Positions 53,937 through 62,803 of a DNA stretch of 64,000 bases are shown here, in pieces; the first letter of the stretch is position 1; the number at the start of each line of letters is the position of its first letter. Both the position numbers and the translations under genes were made by a program. Source of the stretch: Betaproteobacteria bacterium (GTDB taxonomy: Bacteria; Pseudomonadota; Gammaproteobacteria; Burkholderiales; Burkholderiaceae_C). Below the pieces are notes generated by a model that did not search any database, had not been told where the DNA came from, and saw nothing but the letters and a program-made list of their open reading frames with translations. Where the stretch lies: assembly GCA_947453725.1 (NCBI GenBank), contig CANGHH010000009.1, positions 1 to 64,000 on the forward strand, in the 5' to 3' direction.

Positions 53937-54748
53937 TGACCGAAGCGGCGAACTACACATCGCCAACCGACCGCGTGCAGGTTCGCCTGGACGGCGCGGC
54001 GCTGTACATCGTCTTCAACAACCCGGCGCGCCACAACGCGCTCAGCGTCGACATGTGGGGCGCCGTGCCGGCCCTGCTGGCGCAGGCGGCCGCCGACGAG
54101 CGCGTGCGCCTGGTGGTCTTCAGCGGCGCCGGCGACAAGGCCTTCGTCTCGGGCGCCGACATCTCGCAGTTCGAAGACCAGCGAGCCGCGCGCGAGGCGG
54201 TGGCGCATTACGAAGCGCTGGCCGAAGACGCGCTGCTGGCCATCGAACAATCGGTCAAGCCGACGCTGGCCTGCATCCGCGGCTGGTGCCTGGGCGGCGG
54301 CGTCAACGTGGCCATCGCCTGCGACATCCGCATCGCGTCCAGCGATTCGACCTTCTCGATCCCGGCCGCGCGCATGGGGCTGGGCTACCGCTACTCGGCG
54401 TTGAAGAACCTGGTCAACCTGATCGGCGTCGGCGCGGCGAAAGACCTGTTCTTCACCGCCCGGCGCATCGCCACCGCTGAAGCGCTGCGCCTGGGCCTGG
54501 TCAGCCGCATGGCCGAGCCGGCAGCGCTGCCCGCGCTGCTGGCCGAATACGTGGACGCCATCGCCGAGAACGCGCCGCTGACCATTTCCGCGGCGAAAAC
54601 CATCATCGGCGAGATCCTCAAGCCTTCCTCCGAGCTCGACACCGCGCGGTGCCAGGACCTGATCCTGCGCTGCTTCCAGAGCGACGACTACACCGAAGGC
54701 CGCAGCGCCTTCATGCAGAAACGCCGTCCGCAATTCAAAGGTCGCTGA
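53936..54748 (+). CDS. Enoyl-CoA hydratase family protein
   Basis: A 270-residue crotonase. GAGDKAFVSGADISQFEDQR and RGWCLGGGVNVAIACDIRIA are the CoA/oxyanion segments and AARMGLGYRYSALKNL the variable active-site region; the hydratase Glu pair is not evident here. It is tightly coupled to the CoA transferase gene and three bases from the next gene. Hydration or isomerisation of an enoyl-CoA made in the same pathway is likely. Confidence 0.92.
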   Translation: MTEAANYTSPTDRVQVRLDGAALYIVFNNPARHNALSVDMWGAVPALLAQAAADERVRLVVFSGAGDKAFVSGADISQFEDQRAAREAVAHYEALAEDALLAIEQSVKPTLACIRGWCLGGGVNVAIACDIRIASSDSTFSIPAARMGLGYRYSALKNLVNLIGVGAAKDLFFTARRIATAEALRLGLVSRMAEPAALPALLAEYVDAIAENAPLTISAAKTIIGEILKPSSELDTARCQDLILRCFQSDDYTEGRSAFMQKRRPQFKGR

Positions 54749-54751
54749 ACC

Positions 54752-55732
54752 ATGAAGTCCTATTCGATGCGCGTTGAAGGCAACGCCGCCGTGCTGCAAC
54801 TCGGCGACGCGCCGATGCCCGCGCCCGCTGCCAACCAGGTCCTGCTGCGCATGCTCGCCGCCGGCCTGAACCGCGGTGAATTCATCCCCGGCGGGCTGAT
54901 CAAGGCCGGCGCCGCCAAGCCCGCCGGCATCGAGGGCGCGGGCGAGATCGTCGCGCTGGGCGCCGGCGTCACGGCGCTGCAGATCGGCCAGCGCGTGATG
55001 GGCCGCTGCACCGGCGCCTTCAGCGAATACGCGGTGATGGACGCGCGCGAGGCCATGCCGGTGCCCGCCGGGCTGGCCATCGAAGCCGCCGCCGCGGTGC
55101 CGCTGACGATGCTGGTCGTGCACGACATGCTGGTCACCCAGGGCCATCTGCAGGCTGGCGGGTGGCTGCTGGTCACCGGCGTCTCGTCGGGCGTCGGCGT
55201 GGCCGCGCTGCAGGCCGCCAAGGCGATGGGCGCCCGGGTCATCGGCACCTCGGGTTCGGCCGACAAGCTCGAGCGCCTGAAGGCCCTCGGCCTGGACCTC
55301 GGCATCTGCACCCGCGCGCCCGACTTCCATGCCGTGGTGCTGGACGCCACTGGCGGCCAGGGGGCGAATCTGGCGATCAACACGGTCGGCGGTTCGGTCT
55401 TCGCCGAATGCGTCAAGAGCCTGGCCTTCGAAGGCCGGCTGGCCACGGTGGGCTATGTCGACGGCCAGTTGAAGGCCGAGATCGACATCCAGGCGCTGCA
55501 CGCCAAGCGGCTGACGCTGTTCGGCGTGTCGAACAAATTGCGCAACGCCGACCAGCGCGCGGCCGGCGTGCCGGCCTTCGTCGCCGACTGGCTGCCGCTG
55601 CTCGCCGACGGCCGCATCCGGCCGCTGGTCGACCGCGTCGTCGACTTCGCGGACCTGCCCACCGCCCAGGCCCACATGCAGGCCAACCAGCACCTGGGCA
55701 AGATCGTGTTGCGCATCGCGGAGTCGGCATGA
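54752..55732 (+). CDS. Zinc-independent quinone oxidoreductase-like MDR protein
   Basis: A 326-residue medium-chain reductase of the quinone oxidoreductase (QOR) group. GVEGAGEIV is here GIEGAGEIVALGAGV; the NADPH motif TGVSSGVGVAALQAAKAMG lies near residue 140; no structural-zinc Cys cluster is present. Such enzymes reduce enones, quinones or enoyl-CoA. It lies in the CoA transferase operon and overlaps the Bug gene by four bases, so an enoyl-thioester reductase role is possible. Confidence 0.9.
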   Translation: MKSYSMRVEGNAAVLQLGDAPMPAPAANQVLLRMLAAGLNRGEFIPGGLIKAGAAKPAGIEGAGEIVALGAGVTALQIGQRVMGRCTGAFSEYAVMDAREAMPVPAGLAIEAAAAVPLTMLVVHDMLVTQGHLQAGGWLLVTGVSSGVGVAALQAAKAMGARVIGTSGSADKLERLKALGLDLGICTRAPDFHAVVLDATGGQGANLAINTVGGSVFAECVKSLAFEGRLATVGYVDGQLKAEIDIQALHAKRLTLFGVSNKLRNADQRAAGVPAFVADWLPLLADGRIRPLVDRVVDFADLPTAQAHMQANQHLGKIVLRIAESA

Positions 55733-56715
55733 CGCGCGCCGGTCGTGCGCTGTGGCTGCAGGCGCTGCTGGGCGCCGCCGCAGCGATCTCGGTCGCTGGC
55801 GGCGCCCAGGCCCAGGCCTACCCGAACAAGCCGATCCGCCTGGTCATCGGCTTCGCGCCCGGCGGCGCAGCCGACTACGTGGCGCGCACCGTCAGCGAAC
55901 CGCTGGGCCGTGCGCTGGGCCAGCCCGTGGTGGTGGAAAACCGCGCCGGCGCCGGTTCCAGCCTGGCCGCCGATTTCGTCGCCAAGGCCGCGCCCGACGG
56001 CTACACGCTGCTGATCGCCAGCCCGAGCAGCATCTCGGTCAACCCGGCGCTGAACCCCCGGCTCAGCTACGCCTTCAAAGACTTTGTGCCGGTGGCGCGG
56101 ATCACCGCGTCGCCGCTGGTGGTGGCCGTCAACCCCAAGGCCGGCATCAACAGCATGGCCGAGCTGGTGGCCGCGGCGAAGAAGAATCCCGACGCGCTGA
56201 ACTACACCAGTTCCGGCAACGGCAGTGCGCCGCACCTGGGTGCCGTGCACTTCAGCAAGGTGATGGGCATCGCCATGACGCACATCCCCTACAAGGGCGG
56301 CGCGCCGGCGATCCAGAGCGTGGTGGCCGGTGAAACCCAGCTGACCTTCGGCACGCCGCCTTCGGTGCTGCCGATGGTCCAGGCCGGCCGGCTGAAGGCC
56401 TTGGGCGTGACCACGCCGCAGCGCTCGCCGCTGGTGCCCGAGGTGCCCGGCATGCTGGAGTCCGGCATGCCCGGCTACAGCATGGCTTTCTGGTACGGCT
56501 TCTTCGTCCCGGCGGGCACGCCGCCCGAGATCGTCAGGCGCGTCTTCGACGCCGCCAGCAAGGCCATGGCCGAGCCCGAGGTCAAGGCCGCGCTGGCGCG
56601 CGAAGGCACCGAGGTGGCGATGTCGAAATCGCCCGAGGAATTCAGCCGCTTCCTGGCCGAGGACAACCCCTTCTGGGCCAGGCTGGTCAAGGAGGCCGGC
56701 GTCAAGCTGGACTGA
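55729..56715 (+). CDS. Bug family periplasmic receptor (CoA-transferase operon)
   Basis: A 328-residue Bug receptor with a signal peptide of about 28 residues (ALLGAAAAISVAGGAQAQA) and the core KPIRLVIGFAPGGAADYVAR, ENRAGAGSSLAADFVA and HIPYKGGAPAIQ. It is the last gene of the operon and overlaps the quinone oxidoreductase by four bases. It should bind the carboxylate handled by the operon; the TctAB permease is not encoded nearby. It is convergent with the MFS gene. Confidence 0.93.
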   Translation: MTRAGRALWLQALLGAAAAISVAGGAQAQAYPNKPIRLVIGFAPGGAADYVARTVSEPLGRALGQPVVVENRAGAGSSLAADFVAKAAPDGYTLLIASPSSISVNPALNPRLSYAFKDFVPVARITASPLVVAVNPKAGINSMAELVAAAKKNPDALNYTSSGNGSAPHLGAVHFSKVMGIAMTHIPYKGGAPAIQSVVAGETQLTFGTPPSVLPMVQAGRLKALGVTTPQRSPLVPEVPGMLESGMPGYSMAFWYGFFVPAGTPPEIVRRVFDAASKAMAEPEVKAALAREGTEVAMSKSPEEFSRFLAEDNPFWARLVKEAGVKLD

Positions 56716-56728
56716 GCAGGCCGCCGCT

Positions 56729-57955
56729 TCAGCGCGGCAGTGGGCGCAACTGGCGCATCAGCCCCGGTACCAGCGCCAGACCGGCCAGCGAGCAGGTCGC
56801 AGTGACCCAGCCGGTGTACTGCCAGCTGCCGGCGCGGCTGGCCACCCAGGCCACCGCCGGCGGCCCCAGCATCTGGCCCAGCGACGACCACTGCTGGACC
56901 CAGCCGACGGTGCTGGCCAGCGTGCCTTCGCTGGGCGCGACGCGCACCGCCAGCGTGAACAGCGTGGCCGGGATCAGCCCGCCGACCCCCGAGAACAGCA
57001 GCACCGCGGCGTAGCGCGCCAGCGGCGGCAGGCCTGCGCCCGCATCGCCGTGGAAGGCCGCCAGTGCCGCTGCGCCCATCACGGCAAAGCCCGTCAGCAG
57101 CAGCCGGCGCGGTGGCACGCCGCGTTGCTGCAGCCGGCCTGCGGCGAGGTTGCCCAGCATGTTGACGGCCGCTGCCAGCGCCGTCATCGCGCCCAGCGCC
57201 ACCGCCGGCACGCCGGCCTGGCTGACGATGGCCGGCAGGAAGCCGATCACCGCCAGCCACTGGCCCGAGTACAGCGCGAAGCAGACCGCGACCAGCCAGG
57301 GGCCGGGCGCGGCCAGCGTCAACCGGATGCGGGCCAAGCCCGGCGTGGCCGGCGAGGCGCGCTCGGCCGGCGCCGCCGGCACGGCGCGCAGCAGCAGCGC
57401 CGCCATCAGCAGCGTCAGCCCGGCCAGCAGCCACCACCAGATGCGCCACCCCAGACTGACCAGGACCAGCGGCCCCAGCAGCAGCACCAGCGCCGTCGCC
57501 AGCGGCATGTAGCTGCCCCAGACACCCATCATCAGGCTCAGCTTCGCCGGCGCCACCAGCCGGCGCACCAGGCCCGGCGCTGGCAGCGCCACCATCAGGA
57601 AGCCCAGCCCCTCGAGGCCCCGCATGGCCATCAGGCTGGCCGCGTCGGGCGCCGCGCCGCCCAGCGCACTGGCCAGCGCCAGCAGCAGCAGGCCGACCAC
57701 CATGCTGCGCCGCCCGCCCAGGGCGTCGGCCACGCCGCCGAACAGCAGGCCCAGCGTCAGCCCCGCCAGCTGTACCAGCGACAGCGCGAAGGCGGCTTGC
57801 ACCAGCGTCATGTCCAGCGCCGCGCGCAGGGCCGGTATCGCCGGTGCCAGCTTGCCGACGTGCAGTGCTGCGCAGACGCCGGCGGCGATGACGACCAGGG
57901 CGGGACGCGTGCCGGCTGTGGCGGGCTGGGGCTGGGCTGCGGGCGGTGTCGACAT
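56729..57955 (-). CDS. MFS transporter
   Basis: A 408-residue major facilitator with twelve predicted membrane segments. The motif A position between segments 2 and 3 reads GGVADALGGRRSMVVGL, matching the family G-x-x-x-D-x-x-G-x-R-x form. It resembles the CynX/NarK-like or drug:H+ group. Substrate unknown; it lies between two Bug receptor genes, so import or export of a carboxylate is possible. A 63-base gap separates it from the divergent acetyltransferase gene. Confidence 0.9.
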   Translation of the reverse strand: MSTPPAAQPQPATAGTRPALVVIAAGVCAALHVGKLAPAIPALRAALDMTLVQAAFALSLVQLAGLTLGLLFGGVADALGGRRSMVVGLLLLALASALGGAAPDAASLMAMRGLEGLGFLMVALPAPGLVRRLVAPAKLSLMMGVWGSYMPLATALVLLLGPLVLVSLGWRIWWWLLAGLTLLMAALLLRAVPAAPAERASPATPGLARIRLTLAAPGPWLVAVCFALYSGQWLAVIGFLPAIVSQAGVPAVALGAMTALAAAVNMLGNLAAGRLQQRGVPPRRLLLTGFAVMGAAALAAFHGDAGAGLPPLARYAAVLLFSGVGGLIPATLFTLAVRVAPSEGTLASTVGWVQQWSSLGQMLGPPAVAWVASRAGSWQYTGWVTATCSLAGLALVPGLMRQLRPLPR

Positions 57956-58018
57956 GGGTCATGCAGTATCCACGCCGCCGGCGCGCGCGCGCCTGACGCA
58001 GGCATCATCACGACCACC

Positions 58019-58684
58019 ATGGATGACCGACACCGCACCCTCGACCTGGCAACCTGGCCGCGACGCGAGGCTTTCGACTACTTCCGCCATTTCGACAAGC
58101 CCTATTTCAACGTCTGCGTGCGCGTCGACGCCGCGCCGCTGAAGGCGGCCGTCAAGGCCCTGGGCATCGGCAGTTTCGCGTTGGCCTACCACTACCTCGC
58201 GCTGCGCCTGGCCAACGAGATCGAGCCTTTCCGCTACCGCCTGCACGGCGGTGGCGTGCGCATCCTCGACGAAGTCGGCGGCGGCGCCACCGTGCTGCGC
58301 GACGACGACAGCTTCGGCTTCGCCTACCTGCCGCACCGGACGGCCTGGGCGGCCTTCGCGGCCAGCGGCAGCGCCGCGATCGAGGCCGCGCGCCAGCGCC
58401 AGGCTGGTTTCGAACCGCGCGTCGGCTTCGACGAACTGATCCACTTCACGACCCTGCCCTGGCTGCACTTCAGCAGCTTCTCGCACGCCCGCAACTGGGG
58501 TCGTGAAGACAGCATCCCGAAGATCAGCTTCGGCCGCGCCGACCTGGACGGCAGCAAGCTGTGGCTGCCGGTCAGCGTGGAAGTCCACCACGCGCTGATG
58601 GACGGCCTGCACGTCGGCCGCTATGTGCAGCAGCTGGAGGTGGCGATGGCCGATCCACTGGCCTGGCTGGCGCCGACGGCCTGA
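58019..58684 (+). CDS. Chloramphenicol acetyltransferase-fold protein
   Basis: A 221-residue protein of the CAT family (PF00302 type). FDYFRHFDKPYFNVCVRVDA is the typical start and VSVEVHHALMDGLHVGRYV contains HHxxxDG with the catalytic His near residue 190. Length is that of CAT trimer subunits. Chromosomal CAT-like proteins may acetylate other small acceptors, so drug resistance cannot be assumed. The gene is flanked by an MFS gene (divergent) and a Bug gene (convergent, three bases away). Confidence 0.85.
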   Translation: MDDRHRTLDLATWPRREAFDYFRHFDKPYFNVCVRVDAAPLKAAVKALGIGSFALAYHYLALRLANEIEPFRYRLHGGGVRILDEVGGGATVLRDDDSFGFAYLPHRTAWAAFAASGSAAIEAARQRQAGFEPRVGFDELIHFTTLPWLHFSSFSHARNWGREDSIPKISFGRADLDGSKLWLPVSVEVHHALMDGLHVGRYVQQLEVAMADPLAWLAPTA

Positions 58685-58687
58685 GGT

Positions 58688-59677
58688 TCACTCCGCCTTG
58701 GCGCCCGAATCCTTCACCACCTTGGCCCACTTGGTGATCTCGCTGCGCTGGTAGGCGGCCAGTTCGTCCGGCGTGCCGCCGTCGGCATCCAGACCCAGTT
58801 CCGCCAGTCGCTTGGCGACGTCGGGCAGCTTCAGGATGCGGCTGACTTCGCGCTGCAGTTTGTCGACGATGGGCTTGGGCGTGCCGGCCGGCGCGAACAG
58901 CGCGAACCAGCTGACGGCGTCGAAGCCGGGCAGGCCTTGCTCGGCAATCGTCGGAATGTCCGGCGCCGCCGCCGAGCGCTTGGCGCTGGTCACGCCCAGC
59001 GCGCGCAGCTTGCCTTCGCGCACCAGCGGCAGGCTGCTGGGCATGTTGTCGAACATCATCGTCACGCGGCCGCCCAGCACGTCGGGGATGGCGGTGGCGC
59101 GGCCCTTGTACGGGATGTGTTCCATGTCGATGCCGGTCATGCTCTTGAAGAGCTCGCCCGAGACGTGGATGCTGGTGCCCGAGCCCGACGAGGCGAAGCT
59201 CATCTGCCCTTCCTTCTTGCCCAGTGCGATGAACTCCTTGAGGTTCTTGGCGGGGACGCCGTTGTGCACGACCAGCATGTTGGGCGTGGTGGCCAGCAGC
59301 GTGACAGGCGCGAAGTCCTTGACCATGTCGTAGGGCATCCGGGCGTACAGCGCGCCATTGATCGAATGCGTGCCCACCGTGCCGACGACGATGTTGTAGC
59401 CGTCGGGCGCGGCTTTCGCGACGTAGTCCGAACCGGTGTTGCCGCCCGCGCCGGGCCGGTTGTCGACCAGCACCGGCTGGCCCCAGGCGGCGTTCAGCTT
59501 CTCGGCCAGCAAGCGGCCCAGGATGTCGGGCGCACCGCCGGGCGTGAAGGTGACGGTGATGTGGATGGGCTTGTCGGGGTAGGCGATCTGGGCCTGGGCA
59601 GAGCCCGCCCCTGTGAGTGCAAGGGCCGCGGCCAGGGCGGTCAGGGCCTTGCGGCGGCTGGTGTTCGTCGGGTGCAT
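58688..59677 (-). CDS. Bug family periplasmic receptor (orphan)
   Basis: A 329-residue receptor. The signal peptide is MHPTNTSRRKALTALAAALA and continues to SAQAQ, with a twin arginine near the start; the core shows IHITVTFTPGGAPDILGR, DNRPGAGGNTGSDYVA and HIPYKGRATAIP. No transporter gene accompanies it. It is convergent with the CAT-fold gene. Typical of the large orphan Bug sets in Burkholderiales. Ligand unknown. Confidence 0.92.
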   Translation of the reverse strand: MHPTNTSRRKALTALAAALALTGAGSAQAQIAYPDKPIHITVTFTPGGAPDILGRLLAEKLNAAWGQPVLVDNRPGAGGNTGSDYVAKAAPDGYNIVVGTVGTHSINGALYARMPYDMVKDFAPVTLLATTPNMLVVHNGVPAKNLKEFIALGKKEGQMSFASSGSGTSIHVSGELFKSMTGIDMEHIPYKGRATAIPDVLGGRVTMMFDNMPSSLPLVREGKLRALGVTSAKRSAAAPDIPTIAEQGLPGFDAVSWFALFAPAGTPKPIVDKLQREVSRILKLPDVAKRLAELGLDADGGTPDELAAYQRSEITKWAKVVKDSGAKAE

Positions 59678-59776
59678 GGAGGTCTCCGGCTGGCTCGTGC
59701 GGCCAGTCGCTCGATGCTGCCCGATTGCGGCCGGCCGGAGCAGCCGGGCTTGCCCGAGGGGCCGGTGCCAGCCGCC

Positions 59777-60526
59777 TCAGGCGGTGGCGGTGGCCTGCGA
59801 GCGTTCGATGCAGGCGATCAGTTCGTCTTCCGGGTAAGGCTTGCCCAGCACCAGGGTGACGCCGGCGGCGGCAGCAGCGGCTTTCAGCCTGCCGTCGGCC
59901 GAGGTGATCATGATGATCGGGATCTGGCTGGCGCGCGGGTGGGCGCGCACGTGCCGCGTCAGCTCGAGGCCGTCCATGCCGGGCATCTCGACATCGGTCA
60001 CCAGCACCGCCGGCAATTCGGCTTCGAGGAGTTCGGCGGCCTGCGTGCCGTCTTCGGCCAGCACCACGCGGTAGCCGTGCTGGACCAGCAGGCGGCTGGT
60101 CTTGACGCGCACGACCTTGGAGTCGTCGGCCACCATCACCAGGATGTCAGACGGCCGGCGCGGCGCGGCCGGCGCTGCGGCCTGCACGGCGACCCGTCGC
60201 AGGCCTGCGGCGCGGGCCAGCGCCGCGCTGGCGACTTGCCCGGCCACCGCTGCGCGCTCGGCCTCGGCGCGCTGCCGGGCTGCGCGCTCGGCCTGTGCAC
60301 GGGTGGCCTGGTCGGCACGCAGGCGCGCTGCCGCGTGGAGGGCGGCGGCCGTCTGCTCGTTCGCCTGGCGGGCCGCACGCTGGGCCGCCAGTTCGGCCTG
60401 GGCCGCGGCCACCCGGCGTGCCGCCGCAGCACGCCGCCGCTGCTGCCTGCGCCACCACAGGGCGCCAGCCACCGCCATGGCGATCGCCCCGGCAAGCAGG
60501 GCCCAAGTCAGGATCACTGTAGTCAT
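59777..60526 (-). CDS. Membrane-anchored receiver domain protein with Ala-rich coiled coil
   Basis: A 249-residue protein starting MTTVILTWALLAGAIAMAV: one membrane helix (residues 5-24), a long Ala/Arg/Gln-rich coiled coil (about 28-115) and a C-terminal receiver domain (about 130-245). The receiver has the acidic pair VADDSK, the phospho-acceptor Asp in VTDVEMPGMDG, ITS and the invariant Lys in LGKPYPED. There is no output domain after it. Anchoring a single-domain receiver through a coiled coil is unusual. It follows the RsbW-like gene after 123 bases and may be part of the same signalling operon. Confidence 0.85.
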   Translation of the reverse strand: MTTVILTWALLAGAIAMAVAGALWWRRQQRRRAAAARRVAAAQAELAAQRAARQANEQTAAALHAAARLRADQATRAQAERAARQRAEAERAAVAGQVASAALARAAGLRRVAVQAAAPAAPRRPSDILVMVADDSKVVRVKTSRLLVQHGYRVVLAEDGTQAAELLEAELPAVLVTDVEMPGMDGLELTRHVRAHPRASQIPIIMITSADGRLKAAAAAAGVTLVLGKPYPEDELIACIERSQATATA

Positions 60527-60649
60527 ACCGCGCACCTTATGCCAACACGGGCCTCCGGGGCCGTCAGAATTGGGCACAAAACCCCGCCTTGTCGTGGCAA
60601 TCCGGGGACCTGCTCGTGGCCCTCGTTCAGCCGCCGCGGCCGGCGGCGC

Positions 60650-61096
60650 TCAGGGATCGAGCGCGACCTGCAGGGTCAGCCAGTTTCGGCCGTCGACCCG
60701 CTCGTAGCGGGCATCGCTGACCGCCTTGCGCGTCAACAGCAGACCCAGGCCGCCCGGCACCGCGGTGTCCAGCGACCGCGGTCGCTCGGCCAGCGGCTGC
60801 TGCAGCGGGTCGAAAGGAATGCCGTCGTCGCTGAAGGTCAGCACCACAGCAGCGGGCTGCACTTGCGCGGTGAACTCGATCACGTGGACCCCGCCGGCCG
60901 GGTGGGCGTGGCTCAGCAGGTTCATCAGGATTTCCTCGAGCACCAGCTCCAGCCGGTACACGGTGCGCGCAGACAGCGCCCGGCCGGCCAGGTGGTCCAG
61001 CAGGGCCAGCCGGGCCGTCTCGAGCGCTGCCGGCTGGTTGTCCAGCTTCAATCGCAGCGCCGGCGGCGCACCGACGCTAGCTGGCGATGGCCGCAA
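60650..61096 (-). CDS. RsbW-like anti-sigma/serine kinase (HATPase)
   Basis: A 148-residue GHKL ATPase. The N box is LVLEEILMNLLSHAHPAGG, the G1 box FSDDGIPFDPL and the G2 region GGLGLLLTRKAVSDARYE, matching the RsbW/SpoIIAB type rather than sensor histidine kinases (no H box). Such kinases phosphorylate a STAS antagonist on Ser or bind a partner in exchange. The start overlaps the STAS stop by 20 bases. No sigma factor gene is nearby, so the target may be an enzyme or other protein. Confidence 0.88.
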   Translation of the reverse strand: MRPSPASVGAPPALRLKLDNQPAALETARLALLDHLAGRALSARTVYRLELVLEEILMNLLSHAHPAGGVHVIEFTAQVQPAAVVLTFSDDGIPFDPLQQPLAERPRSLDTAVPGGLGLLLTRKAVSDARYERVDGRNWLTLQVALDP

Positions 61097-61424
61097 GCGC
61101 CTGGTCTTCCGAGGCGACGATGGCCATGATCTGGTTCAGTGCGGCATCGTCGAAGACGCCCTGAACGAGTTCGCTGGCGCCGAAAAGCACCATCTTGTGC
61201 CCCTTCTGGCTCAGCGCCCGTGCTGTCGAGATCAGCAGCCGGATCCCCATCGAGGCCACGAAAGTGACGCCGGACAGGTCGACGATCGCGTCGCGGCCCT
61301 GCGCCACGACGGCGGTGGTGAAGCGCAAGCCGACCTGGTCGGCGCCGGGGGCATCGAGCCGGCCCAGCAGGCGCACGCAGCTGACCGAGCCCGCAAGTTC
61401 GGTGACCGTCATTTCCATGTGCAA
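61077..61424 (-). CDS. STAS domain anti-anti-sigma factor-like protein
   Basis: A 115-residue STAS protein (RsbV/SpoIIAA type). DAIVDLSGVTFVASMGIRLL carries the conserved Ser of the phosphorylation motif S-x-G (here S-M-G) near residue 59. ATG 61424, 61418 or 61412 are all possible starts. It should be phosphorylated by the adjacent RsbW-like kinase and dephosphorylated by the PP2C phosphatase encoded just upstream, giving a three-component switch. Confidence 0.92.
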   Translation of the reverse strand: MHMEMTVTELAGSVSCVRLLGRLDAPGADQVGLRFTTAVVAQGRDAIVDLSGVTFVASMGIRLLISTARALSQKGHKMVLFGASELVQGVFDDAALNQIMAIVASEDQALAAIAS

Positions 61425-61523
61425 GCTCTCCGGTGGATCGATCGTGTCGTTCGGGTCGATCGCTGTCGGCCGTCGGCGACCGCGGATCGTAGAGGCCGGA
61501 CATGACTGAATTGTGACGCCGCC

Positions 61524-62792
61524 CTATCCGGCGGGCTGCCGTTTGACGAGCACCATCGTGATGTCGTCGTCCTGCGCGGCGCCTCGCGCGAAGGTCTGCA
61601 GCGCCTGCATCAACTGCAGCGCGACCTCGTCGGCGGAGCCGCCCTGGGCGTCGCGCAGCACCTGCTCGACGCGCTCGCGGCCGAATTGCGCCCCGTCGGC
61701 ATCGGCGTATTCGTAGACGCCGTCGGACAGCAGCACCAGCCAGTCGCCCGGCGCCAGGTCGATCTCGACCGCCGGGCGCAGGAACTCGATCGCCATCGCG
61801 CCCATCGGAAAGCTGGTCGCCCGATGCGCCGTGCAGGCGCTGTCGGCGGCCCGGAAGTGCAGGATCGGTGCCTGGCCGCCGCTGAGGAAGCGCAGCCGGT
61901 GGGTGGTGGTGTCGAGCAGGCCGATGAAGGCGGTGACGAAACGCGAGTCGGGCAGGGTCTGCGCCAGCTGGTCGTTGACCTGGCGGAACGCCGTCTCCAG
62001 GCTGGCGCCGAGGCGGAAGGCCATCCGCAGCATGGCGTGCATCTGGGTCACCGACAGCGCCGGCGCGATCCCGTGGCCGGTGGCGTCGCCCAGCACGACG
62101 AGCAGGCCCTGGTCGGTGAGGGCCAGGTCATAGGTGTCGCCGCCGGTCAGCGCCACCGGCCGGAACAGCGCGTGCATGTCGTAGCCCGCCAGCTGCGGCA
62201 TCGCTGCCGGCAGCGTGCTCAGCTGCATCTGGCGCGCCAGTTCGAGCTCCTGGCGCATCAATTCGCCGGCGATCGCCTCTTGCGTCATGCGCACGCGGGC
62301 CAGCGCCACGGCGCATTGCGCGGCCAGTGCGGTGCCGACGGCCTCGTCGCCGCGGTCGAACACGCCGCCGGCCTTGTTCAGCAACTGCAGGACGCCGACC
62401 AGCCTGCCCTGGTGGTCGATCAGCGGCAGGGACAGGCTGCAGCGGGTGTGGAAGCCCGATTGCCGGTCGATCGTGGTGCTGAAGCGCGGGTCGGCGTAGC
62501 AGTCGGGCACGTTGATCGGCTGGCGGGTCTGCGCGCAGCTGCCGACCAGACCGGCGCCCAGCGCCACGCGCAACGGGCTCAGGTCACTGGCCACCTCGAT
62601 GACCAGTTCGCCCGCGCTGGCGTCGAGCAGCCAGACCGAGGCCCGCTCGGCGTGCAGCACGCTCTGCGCGGCGGCCGTCACCTCGGCCAGCATCTGTCGC
62701 AGCTCGAAGGGCGCTGCCAAGGCGCGGGTGACGGCCAGCAGCGCCTCCATGTCGTGCAGCGACAGCGCTGCGGCGGGGGGCTGCTGAGGCAT
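61524..62792 (-). CDS. GAF-SpoIIE/PP2C serine phosphatase (RsbU-like)
   Basis: A 422-residue phosphatase. A GAF sensor domain covers about residues 25-165 (LQMLNKAGGVF-like core LVGVLQLLNKAG), followed by a short coiled segment (GELMRQELELARQMQLSTLP) and the PP2C domain: GGDTYDLAL, GDATGHGIAPALSVTQM, LLSDGVYEY and the C-terminal DDDITMVLV with metal-binding Asp residues. It likely removes phosphate from the STAS protein in response to a ligand or redox signal at GAF. It starts 11 bases after the flavoprotein stop and lies 99 bases before the STAS gene. Confidence 0.93.
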   Translation of the reverse strand: MPQQPPAAALSLHDMEALLAVTRALAAPFELRQMLAEVTAAAQSVLHAERASVWLLDASAGELVIEVASDLSPLRVALGAGLVGSCAQTRQPINVPDCYADPRFSTTIDRQSGFHTRCSLSLPLIDHQGRLVGVLQLLNKAGGVFDRGDEAVGTALAAQCAVALARVRMTQEAIAGELMRQELELARQMQLSTLPAAMPQLAGYDMHALFRPVALTGGDTYDLALTDQGLLVVLGDATGHGIAPALSVTQMHAMLRMAFRLGASLETAFRQVNDQLAQTLPDSRFVTAFIGLLDTTTHRLRFLSGGQAPILHFRAADSACTAHRATSFPMGAMAIEFLRPAVEIDLAPGDWLVLLSDGVYEYADADGAQFGRERVEQVLRDAQGGSADEVALQLMQALQTFARGAAQDDDITMVLVKRQPAG

Positions 62793-62803
62793 GGCAGGGC
62801 ATG

